Positions 11,473 through 24,200 of a stretch of 64,000 nt of DNA are shown piece after piece. Origin of the DNA: Phascolomyces articulosus (taxonomy: Eukaryota > Mucoromycota > Mucoromycetes > Mucorales > Lichtheimiaceae); NCBI GenBank assembly GCA_025677815.1, contig JAIXMP010000008.1, forward strand, positions 310,001-374,000, given 5' to 3'. Position 1 is the stretch's first letter, and each line of letters begins with the position of its first letter. The position numbers and the translations under genes were made by a program. The notes beneath the pieces are model-generated. The model saw only the letters and a list, made by a program, of their open reading frames with translations. It was not told where the DNA came from and searched no databases.

Positions 11473-14078
11473 GTTTTTTACACAAAAAAAGAGTCGCGAA
11501 TGTAATTTTTTTTTTGAGGTTTCCAATCCATCCCAAATGGGAAAATTTGGAAACTATGCCTTAAACAAGTTTCTTGATTTGCTTTTTGGTAGCATACCGT
11601 TATCTTGAAAGAAGTTGTGAGTATGTACAAAAAAAAGAAGCAAATGCTTGACTTAATTTATTAACTCGTTTAGGTCATTCACGGAATCTGGAAATACCAT
11701 GACTATACTATTATGATTCATCTGGATAAGGAGCCTTTTTCTTTATCATCCTATGTTGTAAAATGATAAAAATAGTTTATAAAGTAGCACTATACCCATG
11801 GAATTTATAACTGTCTAATACTATTAACTTATTTAAATGGATCAAAGAGGCCAACGGTCATTGATAACCCTTTACATCTTTTCCAATCAACAGAATGAGA
11901 AGAAATATATATACACAGGTCAAATTAAGTTGGTATACTACATTATATGTGATTGAATGAATCTTGCCAAAAAACAGAATGAAAAAGTCTAATATATTTC
12001 CATCCTTTTGTGCTACTGTACTAATTCAAGATGCCTTTGTGTTTCTTTAAGTGGATTTATTACGATGAATGCATTCCACGAAAAGATATTCCATTGAGAA
12101 ATTTGTTTGTTTTTTTTTTTTTTTGACTTGAGAAGCATTGCTTTTGTATGCCTGCATCCTTCCTTTCTTCTTCATCATCCATCGCAACATGATGCTGGAT
12201 AACTAATTTTTTTAATTTCACTTTGTACAGATATACACTGCGTTTGGGTAATGTAAGTAGAGTAGCTATTTTTGACATAACACCTGTACATTGTTGTCTC
12301 TATCATCGTCATCATGTTTTTACGCTGTAAAATAATGGTTTCACATCATATGCGTCATACGATGATACTATGCAATAAAATTAATATGCATCCTTATCAT
12401 AAATAAATTATCATTATAACAACGGTCCCCGTGATGTATAGTTCTTGACGATAGTACGACAAGGTCTCGAGACATCATTTAATTTTACTATGATACTGAC
12501 CTTCTCAAATCACCCTTCAAGAATAAAACTACCTAGGTACTTGCTTTATAAAACATTATATTTGAAAGGACGATTCATCAGATCCCAGATTATGAAAGAA
12601 CCAATAAATAAAATTATATGTATTTATGATATATAGAATAGGTGTCGCCATTACAATGCATATTCATTCAAATAAAGAAAGGAGGAAGAAAGGGAAGGGA
12701 TATTGACATCATGCTGATGCATCTCAAGAATCTTTTTTCTTGGGTTCCTGCAGTGCCAATGTTCATTTGTTGGTTTTCGCCACATTTGAACCTAAATGAA
12801 AGGAGTTCAGAGGACGGATCCCAAAAAAAAAGCCAAGAAAAAAAAGGAGGTTGGAGGGAAAAAAGAGCATATACATACATTGGATGATGATGGGCAAATA
12901 TGTTTATTATTTTTTAAGGTATCATCACGTTGACTCACGTTTCTTCATCCATCTCGTTTTGATTTCAACCACATAATCCCCAACATCCACCTTTATTTCA
13001 ATTATTATTATGATTATTTCAATAATGATAGCAACAAAAATAAATAAAAAAGAGTCTATTGAATTGGGAAACTTTTTTTATATAAACCCGAAACTAATGA
13101 GGACTGATTAAAAAAAAGTCAGGACAAATTGTTATCATTCTTTATGGGTATGAAGATAGTAATTATCACTAACCCATCCTCTTACAATAATGAGTAATTA
13201 CTCATATAAGGCAATGTCATCATTTGTAATGACAAAGAGGGGATACTATGATAACAAACTACAATATATCATGTTTTATTATTATTATCAATAGCCTAGA
13301 AAAGTCTCAAAACTGAAACAAAGTACTTTCTATAAAAATACTATAACAGATTGAAGAAATATAATATATCATGGATATAAATTGTTTACATGCGAAGGGG
13401 GGGTGATATGAATGTATGTTATCGTACATACAAAAGATGCGATAATAAACCTGGTTATCATGCATAATAAAAAGAAAAAAAAAGAAAATTATTTGAAACC
13501 CATGAAAATTATTAGAACCAATACTACTAAAGTAGTAGTAGTAGTAGTACGATTAATATTTTCTTTATAGTAATTAAACGTAATGTCATTAGTAACAGTT
13601 GATAGATATGATCATCCATAAGGAACTAAAAATACGAAGATGTTTACCATCCAAAACACGAATCATTACTGGGTATAGGAGAGACAAACAAAATGTTGCC
13701 AAGATGGAATGGAGAAAAAGATTTTTTTTTGGGGGGAGGCAAAAAGCAAGGATGAGTCCTTTGAGAACAATAAAAATTATTTTACTTAATTCAGTATAAA
13801 TGTCTTTTTTTAAACCATTTGAACAAGTCTATTATTGAAAATGGGCTTGGACTTACCCAAAAACAAAACAACAGCAAAGCCCAGAGGCGTATTGTTTGTT
13901 TGTTTATTTTAACTATTTGTTTTTTTTTGCTTAAGATATAACAAATAATCACCGCAAGTAAAAGCATTCACCATCATCAATGTAATTATAAAGATGTCGT
14001 TCCCTTATTATTAAATTATAATTTTAAAAAATAAAGATCGTCTATTTCTTTCCATTTGCATGAATTGCTAATAAACAA

Positions 14079-14100
14079 TAAACCCAATTCATTGGGTTTA
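14079..14100. repeat. Perfect short inverted repeat
   Basis: Arms TAAACCCAAT and ATTGGGTTTA are exact reverse complements with only two bases between them. The arms contain CCAAT-like ATTGG in opposite orientations, which could bind a CCAAT factor. Role unknown. Confidence 0.5.
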
Positions 14101-14705
14101 CTCATATTTTGTCAGAATATCATGGAAAATTTTGATATTATCTATGTTTTGGATGGTGTCCTGACTCTTTTGCGATTAAACGAATTGCATTGGATGCATT
14201 GCAGCACTCATTTTAGTTTGTAAATAATTTATATTAGATAATATTTTATTCTCGCGTTTTAAATCATCGATTGGAGAACTCTCTCCCCCTTGTCAATTTT
14301 TGTCTTTTTAATAACCCCATCCTATGAAACGAAAAAGAATCCTACAGTACGATTTTGTGCATTCATCACAAGAAGTATGTTTTCTCTCCAATGGATGTAC
14401 GTGGATTATAAATTATTATTGTTATATATTCACAAATGCAATGCAATATGCATAAAATGCTTTTTTTTTGTCCCAAAAAAGAAGGACACATGTTTTGATC
14501 TGAATATGGTGTGATACACATCTCAAAGTTTATAAAAATATTGAGGAGTGCTGATGTGATAAAGGGGTGATGTATATGTATGTATATAATATGTAAATAA
14601 TTGAAGCTATATCTATCTTATTAGAGAAGCTTTCACCATGTACTTGTTGTGCTTCTTTTGAACTATATAATTGGAACTTGGAGAGCCATAGGATTGGCTT
14701 TGTGT

Positions 14706-14976
14706 GGCGCGCGCTTAAAGAGACCTCCCCTGCTAATCAATCGAATTTAAACCTGGCTGATCAAATAAGAGGATTGCATTGAATCAACGTTTATTTGGGG
14801 TTGGGGGTGAAGGTGAGGAAAAGAAGGGAGGGGAATTGGATGAGTTTGGAGGGGTTAGTAATAATAAAAGAAATCTGTTGGTGACTTCCTAACTCTTACT
14901 GATGAATATTTTTAGGTCCCCCCCCTTCCTTAAAGAATTCTTTTTCTTTTTTTCGAATTCTGCATGGGCGCGCGCT
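14706..14976. promoter_or_regulatory. Two GGCGCGCGCT decamers upstream of the orphan gene
   Basis: Identical GGCGCGCGCT copies lie at 14706-14715 and 14967-14976, 261 bp apart and roughly 160 and 420 bp before the 15133 start. They stand out in an AT-rich background. E2F or MBF-like cell-cycle sites are one possibility; this is inferred only. Confidence 0.3.
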
Positions 14977-15132
14977 ATTCTATTTGTAATAAATTTATAA
15001 CAACAATTGTTTTATTTTATACTTTTTTTTTCTTCTCGTTTGATAAAAAATATATAAAGAACCCCAATTTTTATTTTTTGGGTGTTCTTTTTTTTTTTTC
15101 TTCATTTTCATCATTGTATATATCTTTCTTTC

Positions 15133-15636
15133 ATGAGTCAACATTCTTCTTCACGACCCACAAGTTTTTTATCAGATTCATCCAGTAGTATATGGTCAAG
15201 GTTTTCTACACTCTTTCATCGACGTCGATCCAAATATCATCATCGTCGTCGACCTAAATTAGGAACATCGCTTTGCACGAATAGTAGTACTTCATGTTCA
15301 TCCATTACTCAAAGTTCGGGTTCGATTACTTTATCCTCTTCTTCTACGACTGCGCCTGATGATAGTCTATATGAATCCTCCACTACTTGTCCTACTTCAT
15401 TGGTAACGCCAACTGTAACAAAAGACGCCACAGATATAAACACAAATGCACCAATAACAACAACAAGAAATTCATTATTTGCGATTCCTCCTTATAGTCC
15501 TACGTATTGTAAAGAAAACGAATTCCCATATTCTAATTTTTATGTCAAATTGCCCGATGGCAGATATATGATTCGATACCGATCTGGTAACCGCGAAATT
15601 CTTGGTACAGAGATAATTGAAGGTTACATGATATAA
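15133..15636 (+). CDS. Serine-rich orphan protein with compact C-terminal motif
   Basis: I do not recognise this gene. A single exon gives 167 residues from the first good ATG, after a T-rich leader. Residues 1-25 are Ser-rich, 26-45 are strongly basic (FHRRRSKYHHRRRPKLG), 46-120 are Ser/Thr-rich and look disordered. The last 35 residues differ in character: YSNFYVKLPDGRYMIRYRSG followed by NREILGTEIIEGYMI reads like a small beta-rich domain. The basic patch could act in nuclear localisation or RNA binding. There is no signal peptide or membrane segment. The gene converges with the methyltransferase. Being real rather than chance is supported by codon use, length and the ordered C-terminus. 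Confidence 0.6.
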   Translation: MSQHSSSRPTSFLSDSSSSIWSRFSTLFHRRRSKYHHRRRPKLGTSLCTNSSTSCSSITQSSGSITLSSSSTTAPDDSLYESSTTCPTSLVTPTVTKDATDINTNAPITTTRNSLFAIPPYSPTYCKENEFPYSNFYVKLPDGRYMIRYRSGNREILGTEIIEGYMI

Positions 15637-15962
15637 AAAAACCATTATCACTATCATTATTCTATTCTATTTAATTTTACTCCATATATTATACTTATTC
15701 TTATAACTTATGTATATATATTCTTATTATTATATCTTATCATTTATGCTTATAACTTATTTGTAGAAAATTATTGTATTTTTTTCTTTTTTACTAAAAA
15801 AAAACAGACCAATTCTTCCAATGAAATTACATTTTTTCTTTTGGCTAAAAAAAAGGGAGGTTGACGAGAAATAATTTTATATATTTTTTAAATAGAGAGA
15901 GAGAATAAAAAAATGGATGTTTTTTTTTATCTTTCATGCTGAGTACAAGCCAAAGCAATAAA

Positions 15963-15996
<34 letters not shown>

Positions 15997-16344
15997 TAGG
16001 AGTGGTGAGCTGGAAAGGAGTAAAAGTTGTGTGGTGAGAAAAGCGAAATAGGTGGTGAATATGTATGTTAAACAAAAAGATGATGTGATGAAAGATAAAT
16101 TGTAGAAATAATAATTATAATGGACGGTTGCCAAGAAGAAGGTTCTTTTTTTTTCTTTTTGAGGGATGGGTTGTTATATATGTGTTGTGTGTGTGTTGTA
16201 TAAAGTATGAACCAATACATTATACAACTTTTTACACATACAAAACAGTCGGATGATGATAATAGTAAAAGAGAAGAAACAAATGTTTGTTGTTGCGGGT
16301 AAAAAAAAATGAAATGTGCGTGAATTAATTATATGTTAAAAAAT
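15637..16344. other. Convergent 3' flanks with GA repeat
   Basis: The 708 bp between two convergent stops are AT-rich. A run of ATA-rich polyadenylation-like sequence follows the orphan gene. (GA)14 lies at 15966-15993. No gene seen. Confidence 0.5.
15966..15993. repeat. (GA)14 microsatellite
   Basis: Fourteen perfect GA units in the gap between convergent genes. Confidence 0.9.
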
Positions 16345-18264
16345 TTATGATGATGCTATTAATGATGCTGTAGAATGTGTTGTAATAGAAGATGGTTTTT
16401 GAGCACATAAAGCCCAAATCTTCATATGCCAGTGATAATGTGTACATTCTTGAAAGTATCTTTCTAGTACAGGATTATATTCGTCTGGATTCTTAAGTAA
16501 TCGATGTGCTAAGAACGGTTTAAGTGATCTCATTGCACTTTTCCATGACCACATCATTTCACCTGCAATTGGATCACCGTCTTGGCCTAAAACAAGCAAT
16601 CATCATTCCCATTTAGCGTACGGCATTCGATTTTATATGTTTTAAGGTTCAGCTCCCACCTTCTCCCCAAAATTAATGCAACGATGCTTCTTATTTACCA
16701 AATTCAATTGTTCTCGTTTCTTGTTGGACGTCGTTAAATGTTCTGTCCGACAATAAATTTTCTAGTTTAGATGCTATCCATGGATCTTGACCTCTATCTT
16801 GCATTGCTCGATGTACTATTTTTATAAATTAGTTTTTTTTTTGTAAAAATTAAATAGAAAGAGCGATTTTCCTCCATGGTTTGTCATAAATAACTTACAA
16901 GTAGTTAATACTGCATCGATCAATTGACTTTGACCCATTTCCTATAAAAATACAAATATAATATACATATATATATATATATATATAAAGGAACGTGTTA
17001 GTTTTACAATCATCCATCTACACGTGGGAGAAAAAAAAGAAACAGGGATTACAAATAAAGATATATCGTTATTATGTATATGGTAGTTTGCGTTTGTTTC
17101 ATGTTGTTCTCTACCTGTTTGACTTTTTATTTTAAAATCACTCATAACGAACAAACGGGCGAAACATAACGAAAAACTACCATAAACAACGTAACGATTG
17201 TATGCCCATTTCCCCAAATATAAAAAAAAAATAGATTACGGACCGTAAAATCCGACTCGACCAATTGGACAAGTCCGCCTGGTTTAAGAACCCGAAATAT
17301 CTCTGCTATTACATTTGGCCATTCTGTTGCACGTAAACCGACAACCAGTTGTCGCATATGAACAAAATCAAATGTATTATCATCATAAGGTAATCCATCA
17401 ATAATATTCGTGAGTTGAAATGTTACATTTTCCGGTCGAATCGCCGTGGGAAACATATCTGCCATGTCAAGACCTGTGACATGTGCATTGGGATGTTCTA
17501 TTGCCATTTCCTTCAAGGACAGGAACAAAAGATTTTTATATTAATATTAGTTATTGGGTTATACAAAGTAAAAGACAATAAAGGCCAAGAAACAATTTTC
17601 TATGTTGGGGTCCCACTTCCTTTTTCTTTCTTTTTTTTTTAATAATGAATTTACCATGACCCATGAACCAGATCCACATCCTATATCGAGAATATTGGCA
17701 TTGTCTGGTAATTGTTGTTCGACATAAGGTAATATATTACTATGCAAAAAATAAAAAAGTCAGCATCTTTTATTCAAATACATCATCTTTAGACAATGAA
17801 TGAAATGAAAATAGTACTTTGAAAATAAGGCTTTGATGGCAAAATGTTCCTAGAATTAAAAAAATTTCGGTTTACAAGTGAATAAGGAGAACGTTAAAAG
17901 TTATTGGAAAGGGAGTAGTAATTATTTATTTTGTTACTAGGCCAATTATGTATTGTTGTCATGGTGATTTCATATATGGCATAGGTTGCCATGACAATAT
18001 ACAGCTGGTGATGGAGGAGGTTACCATAGCAACGGTTGCATGGTAATAAAAATCATATAAATAAATAAAAAAAAGACGTACTGAATTTAATCGATCTTGT
18101 TCTTCTTCGTCGCGTGGTAAACAATAAGAACTAGACTCAATGTTATGATATATCCGTCCGTCTATCACTATTGTAGGTGAAGATACTGATTGATTGGATG
18201 ATGGACTATTATTACTTTCAACACTGGGGTCACGTTGTGATTGTTTAGAAGGTCTTGCACCCAT
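16345..18264 (-). CDS. Class I SAM-dependent methyltransferase, possibly N-myristoylated
   Basis: Transfers a methyl group from SAM; substrate unknown. Minus-strand exons are 18264-18082, 17849-17818, 17739-17655, 17510-17244, 16941-16899, 16815-16699 and 16586-16345, giving 322 residues in frame. Motif I is ILDIGCGSGSWVMEMA, followed by the acidic-loop motif VTGLDMADMFPT. FDFVHMRQLVVGLRATEW and EIFRVLKPGGLVQLVESD are motifs typical of Methyltransf_25-type fungal enzymes. The C-terminal third (MMWSWKSAMRSLKPFL, ERYFQECTHYHWHMKIWALC) is the family's helical cap. The N-terminal 60 residues are Ser-rich and disordered and begin MGARPS, which fits the myristoylation consensus. The intron between exons 4 and 5 is long (302 nt) with an odd GTCCGT donor, so that junction is less sure. 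Confidence 0.85.
17955..18047. promoter_or_regulatory. Cluster of X-box (RFX-type) motifs inside methyltransferase intron 1
   Basis: Four related sites lie within 93 bp: GTTGTCATGGTGAT (17955), GTTGCCATGACAAT (17985), GTTACCATAGCAAC (18020) and GTTGCATGGTAAT (18035). The third fits the RFX X-box GTNRCC-N(0-3)-RGYAAC perfectly; the first two are imperfect and the fourth is one base short. RFX proteins such as yeast Rfx1/Crt1 bind this motif. The cluster sits in intron 1, about 220-310 bp downstream of the start codon. Binding is inferred. Confidence 0.45.
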
Positions 18265-21200
18265 TTTTATTATATATATGTATATATAGTGTTATTGTTG
18301 TTGGTGGTGGTATGTTGTATTATATAGTATTATTTATTCTTTTTATTATTTGGAGTTTGATTTTTTCGGTTATAAAAAAAAAAGGTTCAAAAAAATTCGA
18401 GTGGATGAAAAAGAAGAAAAAAAAGAGAGAAAGAAGAAGAAAAAGAAGAAAGCAAAAAAAAGGGTCTTGTCTTTTTTTTTTCTTTTTTTTTTTTTTCTCT
18501 TTGTGTTATGTGAAATGGAGTGTGTGTATTTTGCTGTGTGTTTTTTTCTCGTGACACGTTGCGCGACAGGACCCAGTTGACACCCAACACACACTCCGTC
18601 ACCTTTTTATTTTTTTTCTGGTTGTTAAAAGGAGTTGAAGATCCCTTTTTCTGGTACCTTGTTTATTATTATTATTATATACCATCATCATCAATAAAAT
18701 AATTCGATGATGCATTATAAATAAAGTCAGGTCCGTGTGCAAAAAAAAGTTTAGTATTCAGATAGATTGTAAAAGAAATAGCATATTTACATATATATAT
18801 GTACATATATATATACGTGCACGTCCCAATAACCCATCAAAAAGAAGTATCAGATAATAATTCCCAATTGATTTGATAACTATTATTAACAACTTTGCAC
18901 ACATGTAATTATACTTTTTTACACGCGTTCATGTGTAACAGAATAAACCTCGATCAATCTTTATTTATTTATTATCTCTAGACATTTCAGTGGTTTATTT
19001 TGTCTTTTTATCATTATTTCATTGCTTGGTAACATTTATTATCCATCTGAAATAAACGCGTTTTTTTCTTTTTAACAAAATAAAATCTATGACGCGATAG
19101 ATAAAATTATAATACATACTTTAGTAGAAAAGAGCAATCTTATAAACCATCCCCTCCTCCTCCTCCTTCTTTTTTATTATTATCATTATTGGAACCTCTC
19201 CTTTTTTTTTTTACTTTTATATACCAGAGAGAGGAAAGGAGTTATTATTATTAGTGACCATTGTCATAGTAGTAGTAGTAGTAGTAGTAATAAGATATCA
19301 ATATGTAGGCTTTGCTCCATTCATAAACAGCTTTTTATTTTTTTCTTGTCAACTATTTTTCTGTAGGATCAACTCATTTGACGTTGATCAATAGGTCTTC
19401 TTTTCTTAATTAAACAAAAGATGACTTTTTATTATATAAAAACTTGTTCTCACTCAATCGTCCATTATTAGTACTCTTTCTAAAAAAATAACATTGAATA
19501 AATTTCCCACACATAATTTATTCATAGATTTTCTAGTTATTTACAACAAACCATCATTTTTATATCTCCTCCCCCCAAAATAATTCCTCGGGGGAAAACG
19601 AATAAAAGAAAAAAAAGGAGTGGTCAAACAAGTTATTCTTTTGCTAAATACATCTTCCTTATAAATACACACATACACACAGATATTTACTTTACACAAC
19701 CAAAAATATAAAAAAGGGCTCGATCGAAAAACTTTATAAGGTTTATGGGAATGACGATGAAATTTGTCAATAAAGCAAGTGTCTTTTCTAAAAATAGTTA
19801 CTCTTTAAATGCAGCTGTATATTGTTTACTTTCCTGCCCTGTCAACAAATTTATTATCATGATTAAATAAGCACTGATATATTCTTCATTTTTTCAAATA
19901 ATAAAAATTGGATGGTTTGAAACTCTTGACAAAATAGTAATTATCCATTCTATACTCCTTATCCATCTCTCGTAAAAGTGGATTCTTTACTTGTAACTTC
20001 GATAATGATCTGTAGATGACTCCTCACTTTTTTTTTTCTTATTGTTTAATAATAATAATAATAATTTATCTAAAGTATTACAACGCATTTGACTCCGTTC
20101 TTTAGCTTTTGTACTCATCTGACTTTTTATGTAGGAAATGTACGTCGTTTACATTTGACATACAGATACCGACTCCACTTTTTCATCCACCATTTCATTC
20201 TTTCTCTCCGCAAGGAAATAAACAATTATTATAACATTCTTATATAAATAAATAATAATAATAAATGGCCTAGATTTTCCTTCTCCTCTATGTCTTCTCC
20301 TCCTCCCCTCTCTCTCTCCCCCAAAAAAAGATCTTGGCCTTGGCTTTTATTAATAACTGAAAAAGAAAAGAGATTTTTATAAAAGGAGAGTAAAAGCTTT
20401 TGTTTAGCTTATTCAATATATATATTACATGTGAGGTTTTTTTTGATCTATTATATATATATTATAGATTGACTTTAAGTGTGTGTGGAGAAAAAAAATG
20501 GACGTAAGGTTGACTTCTAATTATGCCAGGGTTACATTTTTATACAGGTTCATGGCAAACAAACACATTGTTTTTCTTCCATTTCACGTTTTTTTTTTAC
20601 GTTGTTGACTTTATAAATCTCATAGTAACATAAAGCTGTCTTTTATTTATTAAATCGTATTGTGGATGAACCATTCCACTGGTAACTTGTTCCCAACAAA
20701 AAAAATCAAACTCTATATATATAACCACTAACTAAAACAAGTAGAAAAATAGATCCAAGAGTGCGTCTCCTTTTTTATTATTAAAAGAGTAGTGTTAAAA
20801 AAACTGGGTAACTTTTTTGTCATTTATTGTACATGAAGTTTTATTATGCAAAACTGTAATAATTAAATCAGTTTGCATAAATATCATAAAGCAAGGTTAT
20901 TATTATAAAATGACATTTTTTTTTGTTAATAGTAATAAAAATAAGGAGGATGGATGGATGGGTGATGCTATTATTCTATGTGTATTTCAAGCATCATCAA
21001 TCTCTCCTCCTTCCCCCTCCTTTCACTCACCTTTTTTAACCAAATGCCCCCGTACATCCCCGGACTTTTTTTTTCTTTCTCCTTCCACTAAAGAGAAACA
21101 TTCACACTAGTGAGTATTTCACTCATCCCCCTCTTTTTTCTCTTTTATAGTCTACTAACTAACTAATAACTCACTAACTCATTATTATTATTATTTTCCC

Positions 21201-24200
21201 ATATATCATTATCATCATCATCTTGTCATTTCCCCATTACGTTTTTTTCTGTGACCGATAATTATTGGGGAAGGAGATGCAAAGTGTGGGAGAGATCTGA
21301 TAAATATAATGTTGGTGTATTATCAAAAGTGACATTTATAATAAGGTTTTTCTATCCTTGTACCTCACCATAATCATTCAATTTAAGATAATCATTATTA
21401 TTAAAGTCAGGAACATTTACTAACATCATCATCTCAATACTGTAAATCATTAGTGTGGAGAAATACTATGTTTGTAATATATCCAATGAGTCACAATGAT
21501 GATTGAATCTTCAGGTTCAAGGTGGTTTATTGGTAGTGATCATTCCGCTTATGGACTTATATATATGCTTAATATATATGGTAAATAATGTCAAGTACCA
21601 AAAAAAAAATATAGGAACGGTATAAATCATCTACTATCTATATTTTGATCTAGTCATTTTCATAGACCATAACAAGATCATCGATAGGTTAAATATAGTA
21701 TAGAGGAATATAAAACCTCTTGTCTCATTCATTCCATAGATTTGGTACCTGTATAGTTACCCCATATATAATGATAGAATGTAGTTCGACAAGCAGAATA
21801 TATATTATGAAACAGAGGTCGGTATTTTTTTCCATAGTATTATAGCTTGTGAAGAACCATTTATACATTAAGCTTTTTTTTAAAGAGAAACAACATCATG
21901 ACTCATATATCTAATATTCACGCATGCTTCTGTAGTTTCGAAAAATTCTACTTTTTTTCATGGTAAGGATGGAATAAATTCCGACGTTTCTCGTTCATGC
22001 GACTTTACCAAAAGAAATCAGATCGACTTGTCATATGTACAACAGGGATAGATATTTAATTTTTTTATTTACATGTGAATTGACTTTTTGTTTATAAAAA
22101 TGCCTATTCATTAAACGTGGCAAAATAAATGTATGTTGCTGTTATACAATTATAATACCATTCGTCATTGATAACTATTCTATCTTTTTTAGAAAATTGT
22201 GATGTAACAGAGTACTACGTGTAAATTAATATTTCAAACGTTTTTCCTAGACTAGAGTTACAATACGTATAATAATATTCTTTTTTTTTCTTCTCCTAAG
22301 CCAAGAGAAGTATACGTGTAATGTAGAAGCCTGCTTATCGTCCATAAGTCAGACAAATTACCATTTTCAGAATATAAAAATTCCAAGTTACCATGATACA
22401 TTTTCAAGTATATAAAATTACCTGATTTCAAAGAGAATCTCAACTATGTACGTACTCACATAATTCTATATATTTAAGGAAAATATTTGTAACTAATAGC
22501 CAATCGAATTTATGCACATTATTCTCTTTATAATAAATCGAACTCATCCATCCCTCTTTTATTTATTTATAGTAAGGGATAGCACATACACATGTAGCTA
22601 CAACTAATGTGAAATGTTGGAAAAAATTTTAACACTTGTCAATACCAGCAACAACTGGGAAAATATGGAACCAAAAAATTGGTTCCCGGTTCTCCAGCCG
22701 CAATTAGTAAATTCTTATTGCAGCACAAAATGTTTTATCGATAACCATTCCATTTAGACAAAAGTTCCACTCTTTTTATGGTGAAAATGCGTTTACAAAA
22801 GACTATATACAGTAATCACTTTTTTTGTTTGTTTGTTGTTGGGAAAACAGGAAAACGTATTTAGTAAGTAGCCATATAAGAGCCCATTCGAAATCATATG
22901 ATGTTCTCAGTTGCTTTTTTTAATAAAATCTTCTCAGAATATGAACGTTTTTCTGTAGAAGCATCCGTTATGTATTTATTTCTAAACATCACAACCATCA
23001 CGTCCACAGTAATTATGATATATAAATATATACCCTATTTTCATCACCTCATTTTTTTAAAATGATATTGATTGAAACATGAAAGCGAAAGGACTCTATT
23101 CATCTTATACTCACACTCTGAAATAAGGATAGAACTCTCATGCCAAAATGATATCATTTTGTGCATAAAAATGGGATGGTTACTCAAAGTGATGTATTGC
23201 CAAGCGAGTACAAGAAATCGTATTTTTCCCCCTAAAATTTATGTTTTTCTTCTTTTTAAATATGATCGTGAGAGAGAGCGAGGAAGAAAAAATAAATGGT
23301 ATACAGAAATAGACATATATATGTAAAAGTTTTTTTTTCCTTTTTTTTTCTTTTTTTTTTTACTAACTTCTTCATATAATTGAAGAACATATGTAAGATG
23401 CTATCTAGATATTTTATAATCAGTTACTACATAAACAAATCAATAGGATCATGCATTATCGGAAGAAGGAAGATGTGTTTGTAAATACAAATACAAATAA
23501 CCATAACAAGAAACTCAATCCATAAATGGTAGTAACGCTGATATGCACAGCTAAAATTTACCCAATCTTAATGATGATCCATCTGTATGTATACTTGTAT
23601 TGTAAATGGATGTACATCCTATACACATAGTCATATCCTTCCCTACGTAATTTCTTTGTTCCTTCAATAAATTTTGTTACACTTGTTTTCGAGAATAAAA
23701 CTCGTTTTAACGGCGCTCATGGTGTATCCAATACTTTTATAACCAAAAAGATGAATATATTTCTTTCGGTACATGGTTAGGTGATATTTATGATAAAACC
23801 AAGACTGCTTTTTGCTACCATCGAGGAATGCCTGACTTTTTTAAGAAATGAATGTCATATAGAACTCCCCATAGTATAAAGTGTTGTAGATGGCCCTCTT
23901 TATATTTGAAGTAAAAGAACCATTCGTCATCGTACCCATCCAGTTCGATTCATTTGTGAGCTATGAATTCAAGATTAGGTGGGACAACAAAGGTTTAAAC
24001 ATAATCAATCCACAGAGTTATGGACTTGTCCAGTTGAATCCATCTATTCAGCCTTCCATTGGTCATGTAGGGTCCCGCTCCCATTTTCGTTTCCTTCCAA
24101 AAGGATTAGACAAAACGTCGGACAAATCCTGCAACAGCTGATTTCTTTATTGAAAAACAAGTGCATGTTGGAATTGCAGTAAATGCTAATAAACTGTTGT

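Larger units (their letters stand above)
11473..15132. other. 3.7 kb divergent intergenic region
   Basis: This separates the GATA-finger gene (-) from the serine-rich orphan (+). It is AT-rich with stops in all frames. A minus-strand frame of 72 codons with an ATG at 12278 is the best open frame, but it has no recognisable domain or flanking exon. Two features stand out: a 10-bp-arm palindrome at 14079-14100 and two copies of a GC-rich decamer at 14706 and 14967. No RNA gene is apparent. Confidence 0.5.

Noticed and set aside
12060..12278. 72-codon ATG frame on the minus strand
   Set aside because: No domain, no splice partner and no flanking gene signals; chance is as likely.
23890..24182. 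Overlapping 60-80 codon frames on the plus strand
   Set aside because: Two frames compete, neither has a recognisable motif and both end quickly; kept only as a hint of decayed sequence.
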